A DNA stretch of 47,632 nucleotides from VBDM01 sp035519135 (GTDB lineage Bacteria > Pseudomonadota > Gammaproteobacteria > Burkholderiales > SG8-39), in the NCBI GenBank assembly GCA_035519135.1, contig DATIWX010000033.1:1-47632 (forward strand), in the 5' to 3' direction. This document shows positions 1-8,347 of this stretch, in pieces. The translations under genes and the position numbers were made by a program. Each line of letters opens with the position of its first letter. The stretch's first letter is position 1. Under the pieces are notes generated by a model. The model saw nothing but the letters and a program-made list of their open reading frames with translations. It was not told the DNA's origin and ran no database searches.

Positions 1-1398
1 GACGGCAGCTTCCTGGCCCTGCGCGTCAACACGCTCGCGGCGCTGGGTGCGTACGTATCCTCGGACCGGAACCTGATCGCGACCTTCCAGAGCGTGAGCG
101 CGGTGGTCGGCGTCTACGCGATCCCGGCCGCGCACGTGAAGATCACCGGGGTCATGACGAACACCAGCCCGACCGCCCCTTACCGCGGCGCGGGACGCCC
201 AGAGGCGATCTACCTGATCGAGCGGATCATCGACGATGCGGCGCGCGAGCTGAATCTCGACCGCATCGAGCTGCGGAGGAAGAACCTCATTCCGTCGAGC
301 GCGATGCCGTGGAAGACGCCGCTCGCCTTCACCTACGACTGCGGCGAGTTCGCCAGAGGCATGGACCGGGCTCTGGCGCTCTCGGACTGGGCGAATTTCG
401 CCAAGCGCAGGGAAGAGTCGAGGGGACGAAGAATGCTGCGCGGCATCGGCGTGATCAACGCGATCGAGCGCGCCTCCTCGCCCGGGCTGGAGTATGCGGA
501 GATCCGCTTCCACCCGAGCGGCTCGGCGACGCTCGCGATGGGGAGCAAAAGCCAGGGGCAGGGGCACGAGACGAGCTTCCGCCAGATCGTGAACGAAAGG
601 CTGGGGCTCGACCCGAAGGATGTCGCCTATGTCGACGGCGACACCGAGAAGGTCGCGTTCGGCGTCGGCACCATGGGCTCGCGCTCCATGGCGATCGCGG
701 GAACGGCCCTCGTCATCGCCTCGGACAAGATCGTCGCCAAGGGAAAGAAGATCGCCGCGCACCTCATGGAAGCGGCCGAGCCCGACGTCGAGTTCGCCGC
801 TGGCAAGTTCAGGGTCGCCGGCACCGACCGCTCGGTGACGATCAGGGAAGTCGCGAAGGCCGCGTACGAGCCGCAGAAGCTGCCGAAGGGCCTCGAGCCC
901 GGCCTCTACGAAACCGGGACGTTCTCGCCCGAGAACCACACCTTCCCGAACGGGACGCACGTGTGCGAGGTCGAGATCGACCCGGAAACGGGCGTGGTCG
1001 ACGTCGTCCGTTACACCGTCGTCGACGACGTCGGCACCGTCATCAACCCGCTTACCCTCAAAGGCCAGATCCACGGCGGCGTCGTGCAGGGACTCTCGCA
1101 GGTGCTGTTCGAGCGCGTCGAGTACGATCCGGAGTCGGGGCAGCTGCTCACGGGCTCCTTCATGGACTACTGCATGCCGCGCGCGGACGACGTGTGCGCG
1201 ATGGAAGTCGGCAGCAACCCGGTGCCGACGAAACTGAATCCGCTCGGAGTCAAGGGAGCAGGGGAGGCGGGCACCGTCGGCGCGTTGCCTGCGGCGATGA
1301 ACGCCATCATGGACGCCCTCGCGCCGCTGGGCGTGAAAGAGCTCGACATGCCGGCGACGGGGGATAGGGTGTGGAGGGCGATACAAAAGGCGCGATGA
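1..1398 (+). CDS. Xanthine dehydrogenase-family molybdopterin-binding subunit, 3' part
   Basis: The frame is open from base 1, so the start lies upstream of the window; 465 C-terminal residues are visible. This is the large, molybdenum-cofactor-binding subunit of a xanthine dehydrogenase/aldehyde oxidase/CoxL-family hydroxylase. The active-site loop reads PYRGAGR (visible residues 60-66), the form-II type, not the AYRCSFR loop of true CO dehydrogenase. The C-terminal VKGAGEAGTVG carries the conserved base glutamate (about visible residue 422). Such enzymes hydroxylate aldehydes or N-heterocycles with a partner FAD subunit and a 2Fe-2S subunit, which must lie outside the window if present. The stop overlaps the ATG of the following lipoprotein gene. 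The substrate is unknown. Confidence 0.93.
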   Translation, partial: DGSFLALRVNTLAALGAYVSSDRNLIATFQSVSAVVGVYAIPAAHVKITGVMTNTSPTAPYRGAGRPEAIYLIERIIDDAARELNLDRIELRRKNLIPSSAMPWKTPLAFTYDCGEFARGMDRALALSDWANFAKRREESRGRRMLRGIGVINAIERASSPGLEYAEIRFHPSGSATLAMGSKSQGQGHETSFRQIVNERLGLDPKDVAYVDGDTEKVAFGVGTMGSRSMAIAGTALVIASDKIVAKGKKIAAHLMEAAEPDVEFAAGKFRVAGTDRSVTIREVAKAAYEPQKLPKGLEPGLYETGTFSPENHTFPNGTHVCEVEIDPETGVVDVVRYTVVDDVGTVINPLTLKGQIHGGVVQGLSQVLFERVEYDPESGQLLTGSFMDYCMPRADDVCAMEVGSNPVPTKLNPLGVKGAGEAGTVGALPAAMNAIMDALAPLGVKELDMPATGDRVWRAIQKAR

Positions 1399-2036
1399 TG
1401 TCGTTGCTTCGATTCAATGCCTACGCTCTTGTCGCGGCCCCGGTCGCGTTGCTGGTCGCCGCCTGCGCGACGACCACGCTCGACGGCAGCTGGACCCACC
1501 CTGAGTTCGCCGGCAAGCGCCTGCAGGGGCCGGTGCTGGTCGTTGGCGTTGCGCGCGACGACACGGTGCGAAGAATCTATGAGGACGAGATGGTCGCGCG
1601 GCTCGGCGCGCGCGGAGTCAAGGCGTTGCGCAGCTACGAGCTGGTGCCGGGCGCGTTGCAGAACGACAGCGTCGAGCGTCTGCAGCAGGCGGCTCGCAAG
1701 GCGGGTGCCACGCACCTCTTGTCGACCGCGGTGATCGGGCGGGAGCGCGAGGCCTTGGTCTACCAGGACCCGGGGGTCTACGGAGGCTGGGGCGGCTATC
1801 GCGGCTGGTACGGTTCCTACTGGGGCATGGCGTATCCGTTGCGCACCGACGTTCGCGTCTACAGCATCTACATCGCCCAGACGGCGCTGACCGATGTCGC
1901 GACCGACCGCATCGACTGGACCGCGCGCACCCGCAGCACGGCACCGGCGAATGTCGAACAGGAAACACGCGCCTTTGTCGACGTGATCGTCGGCGCGCTC
2001 GACCAGGCCGGCCTGCTCGGTGCGCCGGTCAAGTGA
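1395..2036 (+). CDS. Predicted outer-membrane lipoprotein, function unknown
   Basis: The protein has 213 residues. The N-terminus has a short charged start, a hydrophobic stretch and a lipobox-like LLVAAC, so it should be lipid-anchored at that cysteine. The rest is soluble, with a Tyr/Gly/Trp-rich stretch near the middle (residues about 128-146) and alternating beta-like segments. This resembles DUF4136-type lipoproteins, but the assignment is not firm. The ATG at 1395 overlaps the upstream stop (ATGA), which favours it over a GTG at 1371 deep inside the upstream gene. The overlap suggests translational coupling to the molybdoenzyme, although no functional link is obvious. The gene converges on the EamA transporter with only 9 bases between them. 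Confidence 0.75.
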   Translation: MMSLLRFNAYALVAAPVALLVAACATTTLDGSWTHPEFAGKRLQGPVLVVGVARDDTVRRIYEDEMVARLGARGVKALRSYELVPGALQNDSVERLQQAARKAGATHLLSTAVIGREREALVYQDPGVYGGWGGYRGWYGSYWGMAYPLRTDVRVYSIYIAQTALTDVATDRIDWTARTRSTAPANVEQETRAFVDVIVGALDQAGLLGAPVK

Positions 2037-2045
2037 CTACGGGCC

Positions 2046-2903
2046 TCAAGTCTCGCCGACGACCAGCCAGGTCGCGCCGATCACCAGGACCCCGCCCGCA
2101 AGCATGAACAGGCTCAGCGGCTCGCCGAGAAACAGCACGCCCCAGAGCACGCCGAACACGGGGATCAGGAAGGTGACGGTGAGGGCCCGCGCCGCGCCGA
2201 CGTTGGCGATCAGGCGGAAATAGAGCACATAGGCAAACGCCGTGCAGGCGACGGCCAACGCCAGGACGCTTGCCACGACGCCCGCCGTGAACAGCTCCAC
2301 GCTCGGCCACGGGGCGAGCGCGGGAGAGAGGACGAGGGCCGCTCCGACCTGGCTTCCAACGGCGACCGCGAAGGGCTCGATCGAGGCGGTCTTCAGGCGC
2401 GTATACACGACGGCAAGCGCGTAACAGCAGGCTGCGCCGATCGCGGCGAGCGCGGCGAGGACGACCTTCGCGTCCGCTGCGACCGGACCGAACCCGACGA
2501 GCAGCGCCACTCCCGCCATGCCTGCCACAAGACCGGACACCCGGCGAAGCGTGAGGCGCTCGTTCAGCCACAATGCGGCGAAGAGGGCGCCGAAGAGCGG
2601 GCTGGTGGCGTTGAGCACGGCCGAATAGGAAGCCGGCAGATGCACCGCGGCGTAGGCGAACAGGGCAAACGGCACCGCGGAATTGACCGTGCCGACTACG
2701 AGGTAGGCTCGCCACCGGCCGGCGAAGCGAACCTGCGCGCCGGTCATCCACGCCCAGGCCAGCAGCGTCGTGGCGGCGACCGCCAGGCGCAGCTCGGCCA
2801 CAAACAGCGGTCCCAGCACCGGCGCCGCAATGCGCAGGAACAGGAACGAGCCGCCCCAGAGAGCGGCGAGCGTCACGAGCCGGAGCACGTCTGGCGGGCG
2901 CAT
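2046..2903 (-). CDS. EamA/DMT-family transporter
   Basis: This 285-residue protein is almost entirely hydrophobic, with about ten transmembrane segments arranged as two EamA repeats (roughly residues 7-137 and 148-281). It belongs to the drug/metabolite transporter superfamily, whose members mostly export amino acids or metabolites across the inner membrane. Typical features are the N-terminal LWGGSFLF and the repeat-ending AVLNATSPLFGALFA and ALTVTFLIPVFGVLWG blocks. The length is normal for the family. The ATG at 2903 is the first of the frame. The gene stands alone between convergent and divergent neighbours, so the substrate cannot be inferred. Confidence 0.9.
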   Translation of the reverse strand: MRPPDVLRLVTLAALWGGSFLFLRIAAPVLGPLFVAELRLAVAATTLLAWAWMTGAQVRFAGRWRAYLVVGTVNSAVPFALFAYAAVHLPASYSAVLNATSPLFGALFAALWLNERLTLRRVSGLVAGMAGVALLVGFGPVAADAKVVLAALAAIGAACCYALAVVYTRLKTASIEPFAVAVGSQVGAALVLSPALAPWPSVELFTAGVVASVLALAVACTAFAYVLYFRLIANVGAARALTVTFLIPVFGVLWGVLFLGEPLSLFMLAGGVLVIGATWLVVGET

Positions 2904-3019
2904 GCGGCAACTCTATCCGGGCCGCCGCGCTCTCACCACCCGAAAATTGCCGCTATGGCACCCCGGCGGCGGGCTCCAAGCGGTGCTATTGTTGCCGCGC
3001 ACATAGGCGCCGGGCATCG

Positions 3020-3946
3020 ATGGAATCCACCGAGGCATACCAAAAGCCGAGCAGACGGATCGCTGCGGCGCTGGGCTTCGTCCTCCCGCCCGCGGGGATG
3101 CTCTACGTCGCCCGGCCGGGTCGCGCGGCGATCTATTTGCTGCTGCTCGCTGCGCTCGCGACGGTCAACTTCGTCGCGCTTCGCGAGCGCCACTGGGCGC
3201 CCGACGCGGCGATCCTGCTCGCCGCGATCGTCTGCGCGGCGCAGGCCTATCGCATCGCCCGGGACTTCCGGGAGATCAAGCGCCCCTGGTACAGCCGCGG
3301 GCCCGGCCTGCTCTTCGTCATCGCGGCGTTCGCGGGGCTCGCGGTGGCGGCCCGGGCCTGTCTCTTCGAGCCTTTTCGCCTCGCGTCCGCATCGATGCTG
3401 CCCTCGATCGAGGCGGGCGACCGCCTGATCGTGAAGAAGTGGGGCTACGGCAACTACGAGGCCTGGGGAATTCACCTCGCGAGGGCCCCCATCTCGTCGG
3501 AGGTCAGCAGGGGAGACGTCGTCGTCTTCGAGTCTCCGGGGAACCCGTCCGTGGCTTACGCGAAGCGGGTGGTCGGTCTCCCGGGCGACACGGTCGCCTA
3601 CTTCAGCAAGCGCCTCTGGATCAACGATCAGGAGGTGCCGCGGACGCGGACCGGCGATTACGCTCAGAAGGACCGCGCCGGTGGCGTGCCTCAGTATCGG
3701 GAGCGCCTCGGCGAGTGCGAGTATTCTATCGTCATCGACGCCGAACTCACCGCTTTCATCCCGCCGGCGAACCCGTTTCCCTTGATGGACCGCTGCACCT
3801 TTACCAAGGAAGGCATGTCGTGCCGGGTACCCGAGGGGCATTATTTCGTGCTTGGCGACAACCGCGACCACAGCGACGACAGCCGCACCTGGGGATTTGT
3901 CCCGGGCAAGAACGTCATCGGGAAGGTGCTGGTCGTCCTCCCTTAG
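3020..3946 (+). CDS. lepB: Signal peptidase I
   Basis: This membrane-bound serine protease removes signal peptides from secreted proteins. The catalytic serine is S125 in SASMLPS and the general-base lysine is K182 in AKRVVGLPGD. The C-terminal box GDNRDHSDDSR is also present, giving the complete S26A set of motifs. The 308-residue protein has several hydrophobic segments in its first 115 residues (about 15-30, 36-53, 62-76 and 94-112), more than the usual two. The ATG at 3020 is the first good start; no strong ribosome site precedes it. It is not next to lepA, rnc or era, the common lepB neighbours, so it may be a second, orphan copy. The next gene begins two bases after its stop. Confidence 0.93.
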   Translation: MESTEAYQKPSRRIAAALGFVLPPAGMLYVARPGRAAIYLLLLAALATVNFVALRERHWAPDAAILLAAIVCAAQAYRIARDFREIKRPWYSRGPGLLFVIAAFAGLAVAARACLFEPFRLASASMLPSIEAGDRLIVKKWGYGNYEAWGIHLARAPISSEVSRGDVVVFESPGNPSVAYAKRVVGLPGDTVAYFSKRLWINDQEVPRTRTGDYAQKDRAGGVPQYRERLGECEYSIVIDAELTAFIPPANPFPLMDRCTFTKEGMSCRVPEGHYFVLGDNRDHSDDSRTWGFVPGKNVIGKVLVVLP

Positions 3947-3948
3947 GC

Positions 3949-5094
3949 ATGCGTCTCTCCGACTGCCACAACTTTCACGACTTTCGCAGGCTGGCGCGCA
4001 AGCGCCTGCCCGGCCCGATCTTCAACTACATCGACGGGGCGGCGGACGACGAGACGACCTACCGCCGCAACACCGAGGCCTTCGAGCGCTGCGACCTCGT
4101 GCCGAACGTGCTGCGCGGGGTGGCGAACGTCGACCTCTCGGTGACGGTGATGGGGCAGAAGCTCGCGCTGCCGTTCTACTGCTCGCCGACCGCGCTGCAG
4201 CGCCTGTTCCACCACGACGGCGAGCGCGCGGTCGCGGCGGCGGCGTCGAAGTTCGGAACGATGTTCGGCGTGTCCTCGGTCGGCACGGTGAGCGTCGAGG
4301 AGGTGCGCAAGGCGTACCCGACCCCGCAGGTGTACCAGTTCTACTTCCACAAGGACCGCGGCCTGAATCGCGCCATGATGCAGCGCGCGAAGGAAGCCGG
4401 CGTCGACGTCATGATGCTGACCGTCGACAGCATTATCGGCGGAAACCGGGAGCGCGATCTGCGCACCGGCTTCTCGATTCCCTTCCGGCTCACGCTCGGC
4501 GGGATGCTCCAGTTCGTGCTCAAGCCCGCGTGGGGCATCAACTACCTCACCCACGAGCGCTACCGGTTGCCGCAGCTAGAGGAGCACCTCGACATGAGCG
4601 GGGACGCGGTGTCGATCAGCCGCTACTTCAGCGAGATGTTCGACCAGTCCATGAACTGGGACGACGTTGCCGCGATGGTGCGCGAGTGGAACGGGAGGTT
4701 CTGCCTCAAGGGGATCATGTCCGTGGAGGACGCCAGCCGCGCGGCGGAGATCGGCTGCACCGGCATCGTCCTCTCCAACCACGGCGGCCGCCAGCTCGAC
4801 GGCTCGCGCAGCGCCTTCGACCAGCTCGCCGAAGTCGTCGACGCCGTCGGCGACAGGATCGACGTCATGATGGACGGCGGCGTCCAGCGCGGCAGCCACA
4901 TCCTCAAGGCGCTGTCGGTGGGCGCCAAGGCCGTCGGCGTCGGACGCTACTACCTGTTCCCGCTCGCCGCGGCAGGGCAGGCCGGCGTCGAGCGGGCGCT
5001 AAGTCTCATGCGCGAGGAGCTTGAGCGGGGGATGAAGCTCATGGGCTGCACTTCGGTCGGGCAGCTGTCGCGCGGCAATCTGCGGTTCAGATAG
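3949..5094 (+). CDS. FMN-dependent alpha-hydroxyacid dehydrogenase (lactate/mandelate dehydrogenase type)
   Basis: The protein has 381 residues, the normal size for the glycolate oxidase/LldD family, which oxidises L-2-hydroxyacids to 2-oxoacids and passes electrons to quinone or oxygen. The hallmark LSNHGGRQLDG carries the catalytic histidine H278 and substrate-binding R281. The DGGVQRGSHILKAL phosphate-binding segment follows from residue 309, and K254 in CLKGIM contacts FMN. The N-terminal FNYIDGAADDE (residues 25-35) contains the substrate-side tyrosine. The ATG at 3949 begins just after the lepB stop; the same frame is open far upstream but overlaps lepB, so that extension is rejected. 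Sequence alone does not distinguish lactate, mandelate and other substrates. Confidence 0.93.
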   Translation: MRLSDCHNFHDFRRLARKRLPGPIFNYIDGAADDETTYRRNTEAFERCDLVPNVLRGVANVDLSVTVMGQKLALPFYCSPTALQRLFHHDGERAVAAAASKFGTMFGVSSVGTVSVEEVRKAYPTPQVYQFYFHKDRGLNRAMMQRAKEAGVDVMMLTVDSIIGGNRERDLRTGFSIPFRLTLGGMLQFVLKPAWGINYLTHERYRLPQLEEHLDMSGDAVSISRYFSEMFDQSMNWDDVAAMVREWNGRFCLKGIMSVEDASRAAEIGCTGIVLSNHGGRQLDGSRSAFDQLAEVVDAVGDRIDVMMDGGVQRGSHILKALSVGAKAVGVGRYYLFPLAAAGQAGVERALSLMREELERGMKLMGCTSVGQLSRGNLRFR

Positions 5095-5101
5095 GAATCC
5101 C

Positions 5102-5602
5102 TTGAACGCGCCGCCGCGAATGTTGAGAACGACTCGACCGTCGCCGGAGACGCGCCTGCGTTATCGCCATTTCCGTTCTCTCTCCACCCGCTGGATGGAC
5201 AACGATGTCTACGCGCACGTCAACAACGTCGTCTATTACTCTTTCTTCGATACGGTAGTGAACCAGTACCTCATCGAGCAGGGCGCGCTCGACATCGCGA
5301 CGAGCCCGGTGATCGGCCTCGTCGTGGAGACCCGGTGCAACTATTTTCGGCCGATCGCGTTCCCCGATGTCGTCCATGCCGGTTTGCGCGTCGCGCGAAT
5401 CGGACACTCGAGCGTCCGATACGAAATCGGTCTGTTTCGCAACGACGAGCCGGACTCCGCTGCGCAAGGGCACTTCATCCACGTCTACGTTGAACGCGCG
5501 ACGCAGCGACCCGCGCCACTTCCGCGCGGCCTGCGGCAGGCTCTCGCCCCGCTGTACGGCCCAGTCCCCCGCCGCAAGGCGCGCAACAGCAGCGCACGGT
5601 AG
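5102..5602 (+). CDS. Acyl-CoA thioesterase, hotdog fold (YbgC/4HBT type)
   Basis: The 166-residue protein carries the family signature RWMDNDVYAHVNNVVYY (residues 30-46), with the catalytic-type aspartate at D33 or D35 and the conserved HVNN turn. Members hydrolyse acyl-CoA thioesters in the cytoplasm. The C-terminal 30 residues are basic, proline-rich and probably disordered. I chose the TTG at 5102 because AGGA lies just upstream at 5093-5096; an in-frame ATG at 5120 has no visible ribosome site and would remove only six residues. The gene follows the hydroxyacid dehydrogenase by 7 bases and is probably co-transcribed with it. Confidence 0.88.
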   Translation: MNAPPRMLRTTRPSPETRLRYRHFRSLSTRWMDNDVYAHVNNVVYYSFFDTVVNQYLIEQGALDIATSPVIGLVVETRCNYFRPIAFPDVVHAGLRVARIGHSSVRYEIGLFRNDEPDSAAQGHFIHVYVERATQRPAPLPRGLRQALAPLYGPVPRRKARNSSAR

Positions 5603-5623
5603 ACCGCTTCGTCACCCGCAGCA

Positions 5624-6037
5624 TCACGCCGCCGGCGGCGGCTGTCCTTCCAATCGCGGCAGGTCTTCGTCGATGCACGCCCAGCTCGGCGCGCTCGCGG
5701 TCCAGATGGTCATCGCGGGCTTGGCGAGCTCCGGATCGTCGAAGGTTCCCGCGCGGACGAAGATGAGGTGCGGGCGTACTTCCGCCTCGCTGAAGAGCGG
5801 GGTGCCGCACGACGGGCAGAAGCGCCGGTGCATGCGGTTGCCGCTGTCGGCGATGCTGAGATAGTCACCGGTCGAGCCGGTGACGGTGAAGGACGCGGTG
5901 CGGAAGGCGGCGTTGACGGTTCCGCTGCCGCCGCCGAGGTACTGGCATTCCCGGCACCAGCACCAGCGCGTGGCGATCGGCGCCTCGGAGCTCTCCCAGC
6001 GCACCGCTCCGCAGAAACACCGGCCCGTGACCTTCAC
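5624..6037 (-). CDS. GFA-family zinc protein (Mss4-like fold)
   Basis: This 137-residue protein has the GFA/CENP-V zinc-binding pattern: C7 and C9 in GRCFCGAV, C26, C28 and C31 in WCWCRECQ, and C74 and C77 in CPSCGTPLF. The family is named after a proposed glutathione-dependent formaldehyde-activating enzyme, but the activity of most members is unproven, so only the family call is firm. The start is a GTG at 6037. It lies 7 bases after the tricarballylate-dehydrogenase-like gene and is likely the last cistron of that transcript. It converges on the thioesterase gene with a 21-base gap. Confidence 0.88.
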   Translation of the reverse strand: MKVTGRCFCGAVRWESSEAPIATRWCWCRECQYLGGGSGTVNAAFRTASFTVTGSTGDYLSIADSGNRMHRRFCPSCGTPLFSEAEVRPHLIFVRAGTFDDPELAKPAMTIWTASAPSWACIDEDLPRLEGQPPPAA

Positions 6038-6044
6038 GGCGTGG

Positions 6045-7517
6045 TCAAGCGGCTTTCGCCGCGCTCGCTCCCGCGATCTTGCCGAACACGGCGCCGTTGG
6101 TCAGCCCGCTGCCGCCCGGATAGTTGAAGTAGAAGATTCCGCCGACCAGCTCGCCGGCGGCGTACAGGCCCGGGATGGGCTCGCCGTCGGTGGAAATGAC
6201 CTGCGCGTCGGTGTTGATGCGCAGCCCGCCGAAGCTGAAGGTGATGCCGCAGGTGACGGCGTAGGCTTCGAAGGGCGGGGTGTCGAGGGTGTTCGCCCAG
6301 TTGGACTTGTTCACCGCGAGCCCGGCAGTGCAGCGGCCGTCCTTGACGTTGGGGTTGAACGGAATGTCGGTGCGCACCGCGGCGTTGTAGGCCTTGATCT
6401 CCTTCAGCGCGGCGTCGGCGTTGACGTCGTCGAGCTTTTTCACCAGCTCTTCCAGGGTGTCCGCGGTGACCTTGGTCACCTGCTTGATGCGGTATTCGTC
6501 GCGGAGCTGCCCCTTCACCTTGGCGTCGAAGATCTGCCAGGCGAACTGCCCCGGCTGGTTGAGGATCACGCGGCCGTACTTGGCGTAGGTGTAGTTGCGG
6601 AAGTCTGCGCCTTCGTCGACGAAGCGCTTGCCCTCGGCGTTGATGTAGATGCCCCAGGGATAGGAATGCTTCTGGAACTGGTCGCCCACGGCGAGGTCGC
6701 CGAACTCGGGCGCGTTGCGCTCCCAGGCGACGGCGTGGCAGCCCGACCAGTTGCCAACCGGCGCCGCGCCGATGTCGAGCGCCATGCGGATGGCGTCGCC
6801 GGTGTTGAAGCGCGTGCCGCGCACTTTCGCGAGCTCCCACAGCGGCCCGAGGTAGCGCGTACGCCATTCGGGATTCGCCTGGAATCCGCCGGCGGCGAGG
6901 ACCACCGCCCTGGCCTTGACTTCGGTGGTCTTGCCCGCGCGCTTTACCACCACGCCGTGCACGCCGGCGTCGTCGGCGACGAGCGATACCGCGCGCGCCG
7001 AATACCAGATCTCGATTCCGTTCTTTCTGGCGATCTGAGTCAGCGAGTCGACCAGGCCCGGCCCGCCGCCGATCGCCTCCAGCGTGAGGCCGCCCCAGAA
7101 TTTGAAGCGGCCCTCGATCTTGAACGCCTGCCGCCCCCAGGCCGCGGTGAAGCGCAGGCCCTTCTTGCGCATCCACAGGGCGGTGGGGAAGCTTTCCTTG
7201 ACCAGGATTTCGGTGAGGTCGGGATCGCAGCGGTACTCGGTGACGCGCGCCATGTCGTCGAGGAACTGGTCGGCTGTATAGGTCCCGAAATCGGTGCGCT
7301 CGAGCTCTTCCTTCGAGAGCTCGATGAGCTGGGCCAGGTCCTGCGCGCCGTTGTAGACGATGCGCAGGAGCCCCGCGGTGAAGCGCGAGTTGCCGCCGGC
7401 TTCGTCTTCGGGGGCACGCTCGAGCACGAGCACGCGCTTCGCCGTTTCCTTCGCCGCCAGTGCGGCGCACAAGGCGGCGTTGCCGCCGCCGACCACGATC
7501 ACATCCCAGTCCATCAT
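6045..7517 (-). CDS. FAD-dependent tricarballylate dehydrogenase-like flavoprotein
   Basis: About 490 residues of the FAD-binding-2 (fumarate reductase/TcuA) family. The Rossmann motif VIVVGGGNAALCAALAA lies at the N-terminus, followed by an FAD segment containing GGNSRFTAGLLR. The C-terminal end reads GLYAAGELVGG and NYPGGSGLTNGAVFG. The overall length and the FRNYTYAKYGR segment resemble TcuA, which oxidises tricarballylate to cis-aconitate. The frame also allows GTG 7526, ATG 7523 and ATG 7514; ATG 7517 or 7514 gives the best spacing from the GGGAG at about 7527-7531. No tcuB-like electron-transfer partner is present nearby. It follows the Liv transporter genes by about 60 bases, suggesting the transporter supplies its substrate. 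The substrate itself is inferred only by family. Confidence 0.82.
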   Translation of the reverse strand: MMDWDVIVVGGGNAALCAALAAKETAKRVLVLERAPEDEAGGNSRFTAGLLRIVYNGAQDLAQLIELSKEELERTDFGTYTADQFLDDMARVTEYRCDPDLTEILVKESFPTALWMRKKGLRFTAAWGRQAFKIEGRFKFWGGLTLEAIGGGPGLVDSLTQIARKNGIEIWYSARAVSLVADDAGVHGVVVKRAGKTTEVKARAVVLAAGGFQANPEWRTRYLGPLWELAKVRGTRFNTGDAIRMALDIGAAPVGNWSGCHAVAWERNAPEFGDLAVGDQFQKHSYPWGIYINAEGKRFVDEGADFRNYTYAKYGRVILNQPGQFAWQIFDAKVKGQLRDEYRIKQVTKVTADTLEELVKKLDDVNADAALKEIKAYNAAVRTDIPFNPNVKDGRCTAGLAVNKSNWANTLDTPPFEAYAVTCGITFSFGGLRINTDAQVISTDGEPIPGLYAAGELVGGIFYFNYPGGSGLTNGAVFGKIAGASAAKAA

Positions 7518-7579
7518 CTGCATCACTCCCTTTCAGAATTGTCCAGTGTACTGCGCCACGGCCGCTCCGCACGCGCCGC

Positions 7580-8347
7580 TCATGCCGCGTCGGCAGCCAG
7601 GCCGCCGCCGAGAAACAGCTGTCCGACCTGGGGATCGGCGAGGATCGCGCGCGCCTCGCCGGTCATGCGCGTGCGCCCGAGCTCGATGACGACGCCGAAA
7701 TCCGAGATCTCGAGCGCGCGTTTGGCGTTCTGCTCGACCATCAGGATCGACATGCCTTTCGAGCGCAGGTCCTGCAGGATCGCGAAGGTCTCCTGGACCA
7801 GCCGCGGCGAAAGGCCGATCGAGGGTTCGTCGATCAGCATCAGCCCGGGGTCGAGCAGCAGCCCGCGCGCGATCTCGAGCAGCTTCTGCTGGCCGCCGGA
7901 GAGCGTCGACGCCTGCGCGGAGCCGCGCTCGCGCAGCATCGGAAAGCGATCCATGACCGACTCGATGCGCGCCGCGACGTCGATGCCGGCTCCCGCCGCC
8001 GTCGCGCCCAGCTCGAGGTTGTGGCGCACGCTCAGCTCGGGGAAGATGTTGCGCCCCTGCGGCACGTAGGAAATGCCCAGCTCGAGCAGCCTGCGCGGGC
8101 TCAGGTTCGTCACCTCGCGCCCTTCGAATACGACCCGCCCCGACTGCACCGGCAGCAGTCCGAACACGGTCTTGAACACGGTGGACTTGCCCGCCCCGTT
8201 GGGCCCGATGATGGTCGTGATCGCGCCGCGCGCGGCGCGCAGGCTGGTCCCGTTGAGAACGGTCAGCTCGCCGTAGCCGGCGACCACGTCCTCGAGCACG
8301 AGGACCGCGTCGCCCTTCCCCGCATTTCCGTCCCGACTAGCCGCCAA
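7580..8347 (-). CDS. livF: Branched-chain amino acid-type ABC transporter ATPase LivF
   Basis: One of two ATPases of a HAAT-family importer. It has 255 residues with Walker A GPNGAGKST (48-56), the ABC signature LSGGQ (149-153), Walker B LMLIDEP (169-175) and the H-loop region VEQNAKRAL. The extreme C-terminus is typical of LivF. The start appears to be a TTG at 8347, overlapping the livG stop by about 11 bases; no ATG or GTG fits before the conserved region except internal ones. It is the last transporter gene of the SBP-livH-livM-livG-livF run. HAAT systems carry amino acids, but relatives also import aromatic acids and other carboxylates. Confidence 0.93.
   Translation of the reverse strand: MAASRDGNAGKGDAVLVLEDVVAGYGELTVLNGTSLRAARGAITTIIGPNGAGKSTVFKTVFGLLPVQSGRVVFEGREVTNLSPRRLLELGISYVPQGRNIFPELSVRHNLELGATAAGAGIDVAARIESVMDRFPMLRERGSAQASTLSGGQQKLLEIARGLLLDPGLMLIDEPSIGLSPRLVQETFAILQDLRSKGMSILMVEQNAKRALEISDFGVVIELGRTRMTGEARAILADPQVGQLFLGGGLAADAA

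Noticed and set aside
1..1398. Aerobic carbon monoxide dehydrogenase large subunit (coxL)
   Set aside because: The active-site loop is PYRGAGR, not AYRCSFR, so a true CO dehydrogenase call is not supported.
5628..5642. GC palindrome (GCCGCCGGCGGC) between convergent genes as a terminator
   Set aside because: It lies inside the 3' coding end of the GFA gene, has no loop and no T-run, and reflects Pro/Ala codons.
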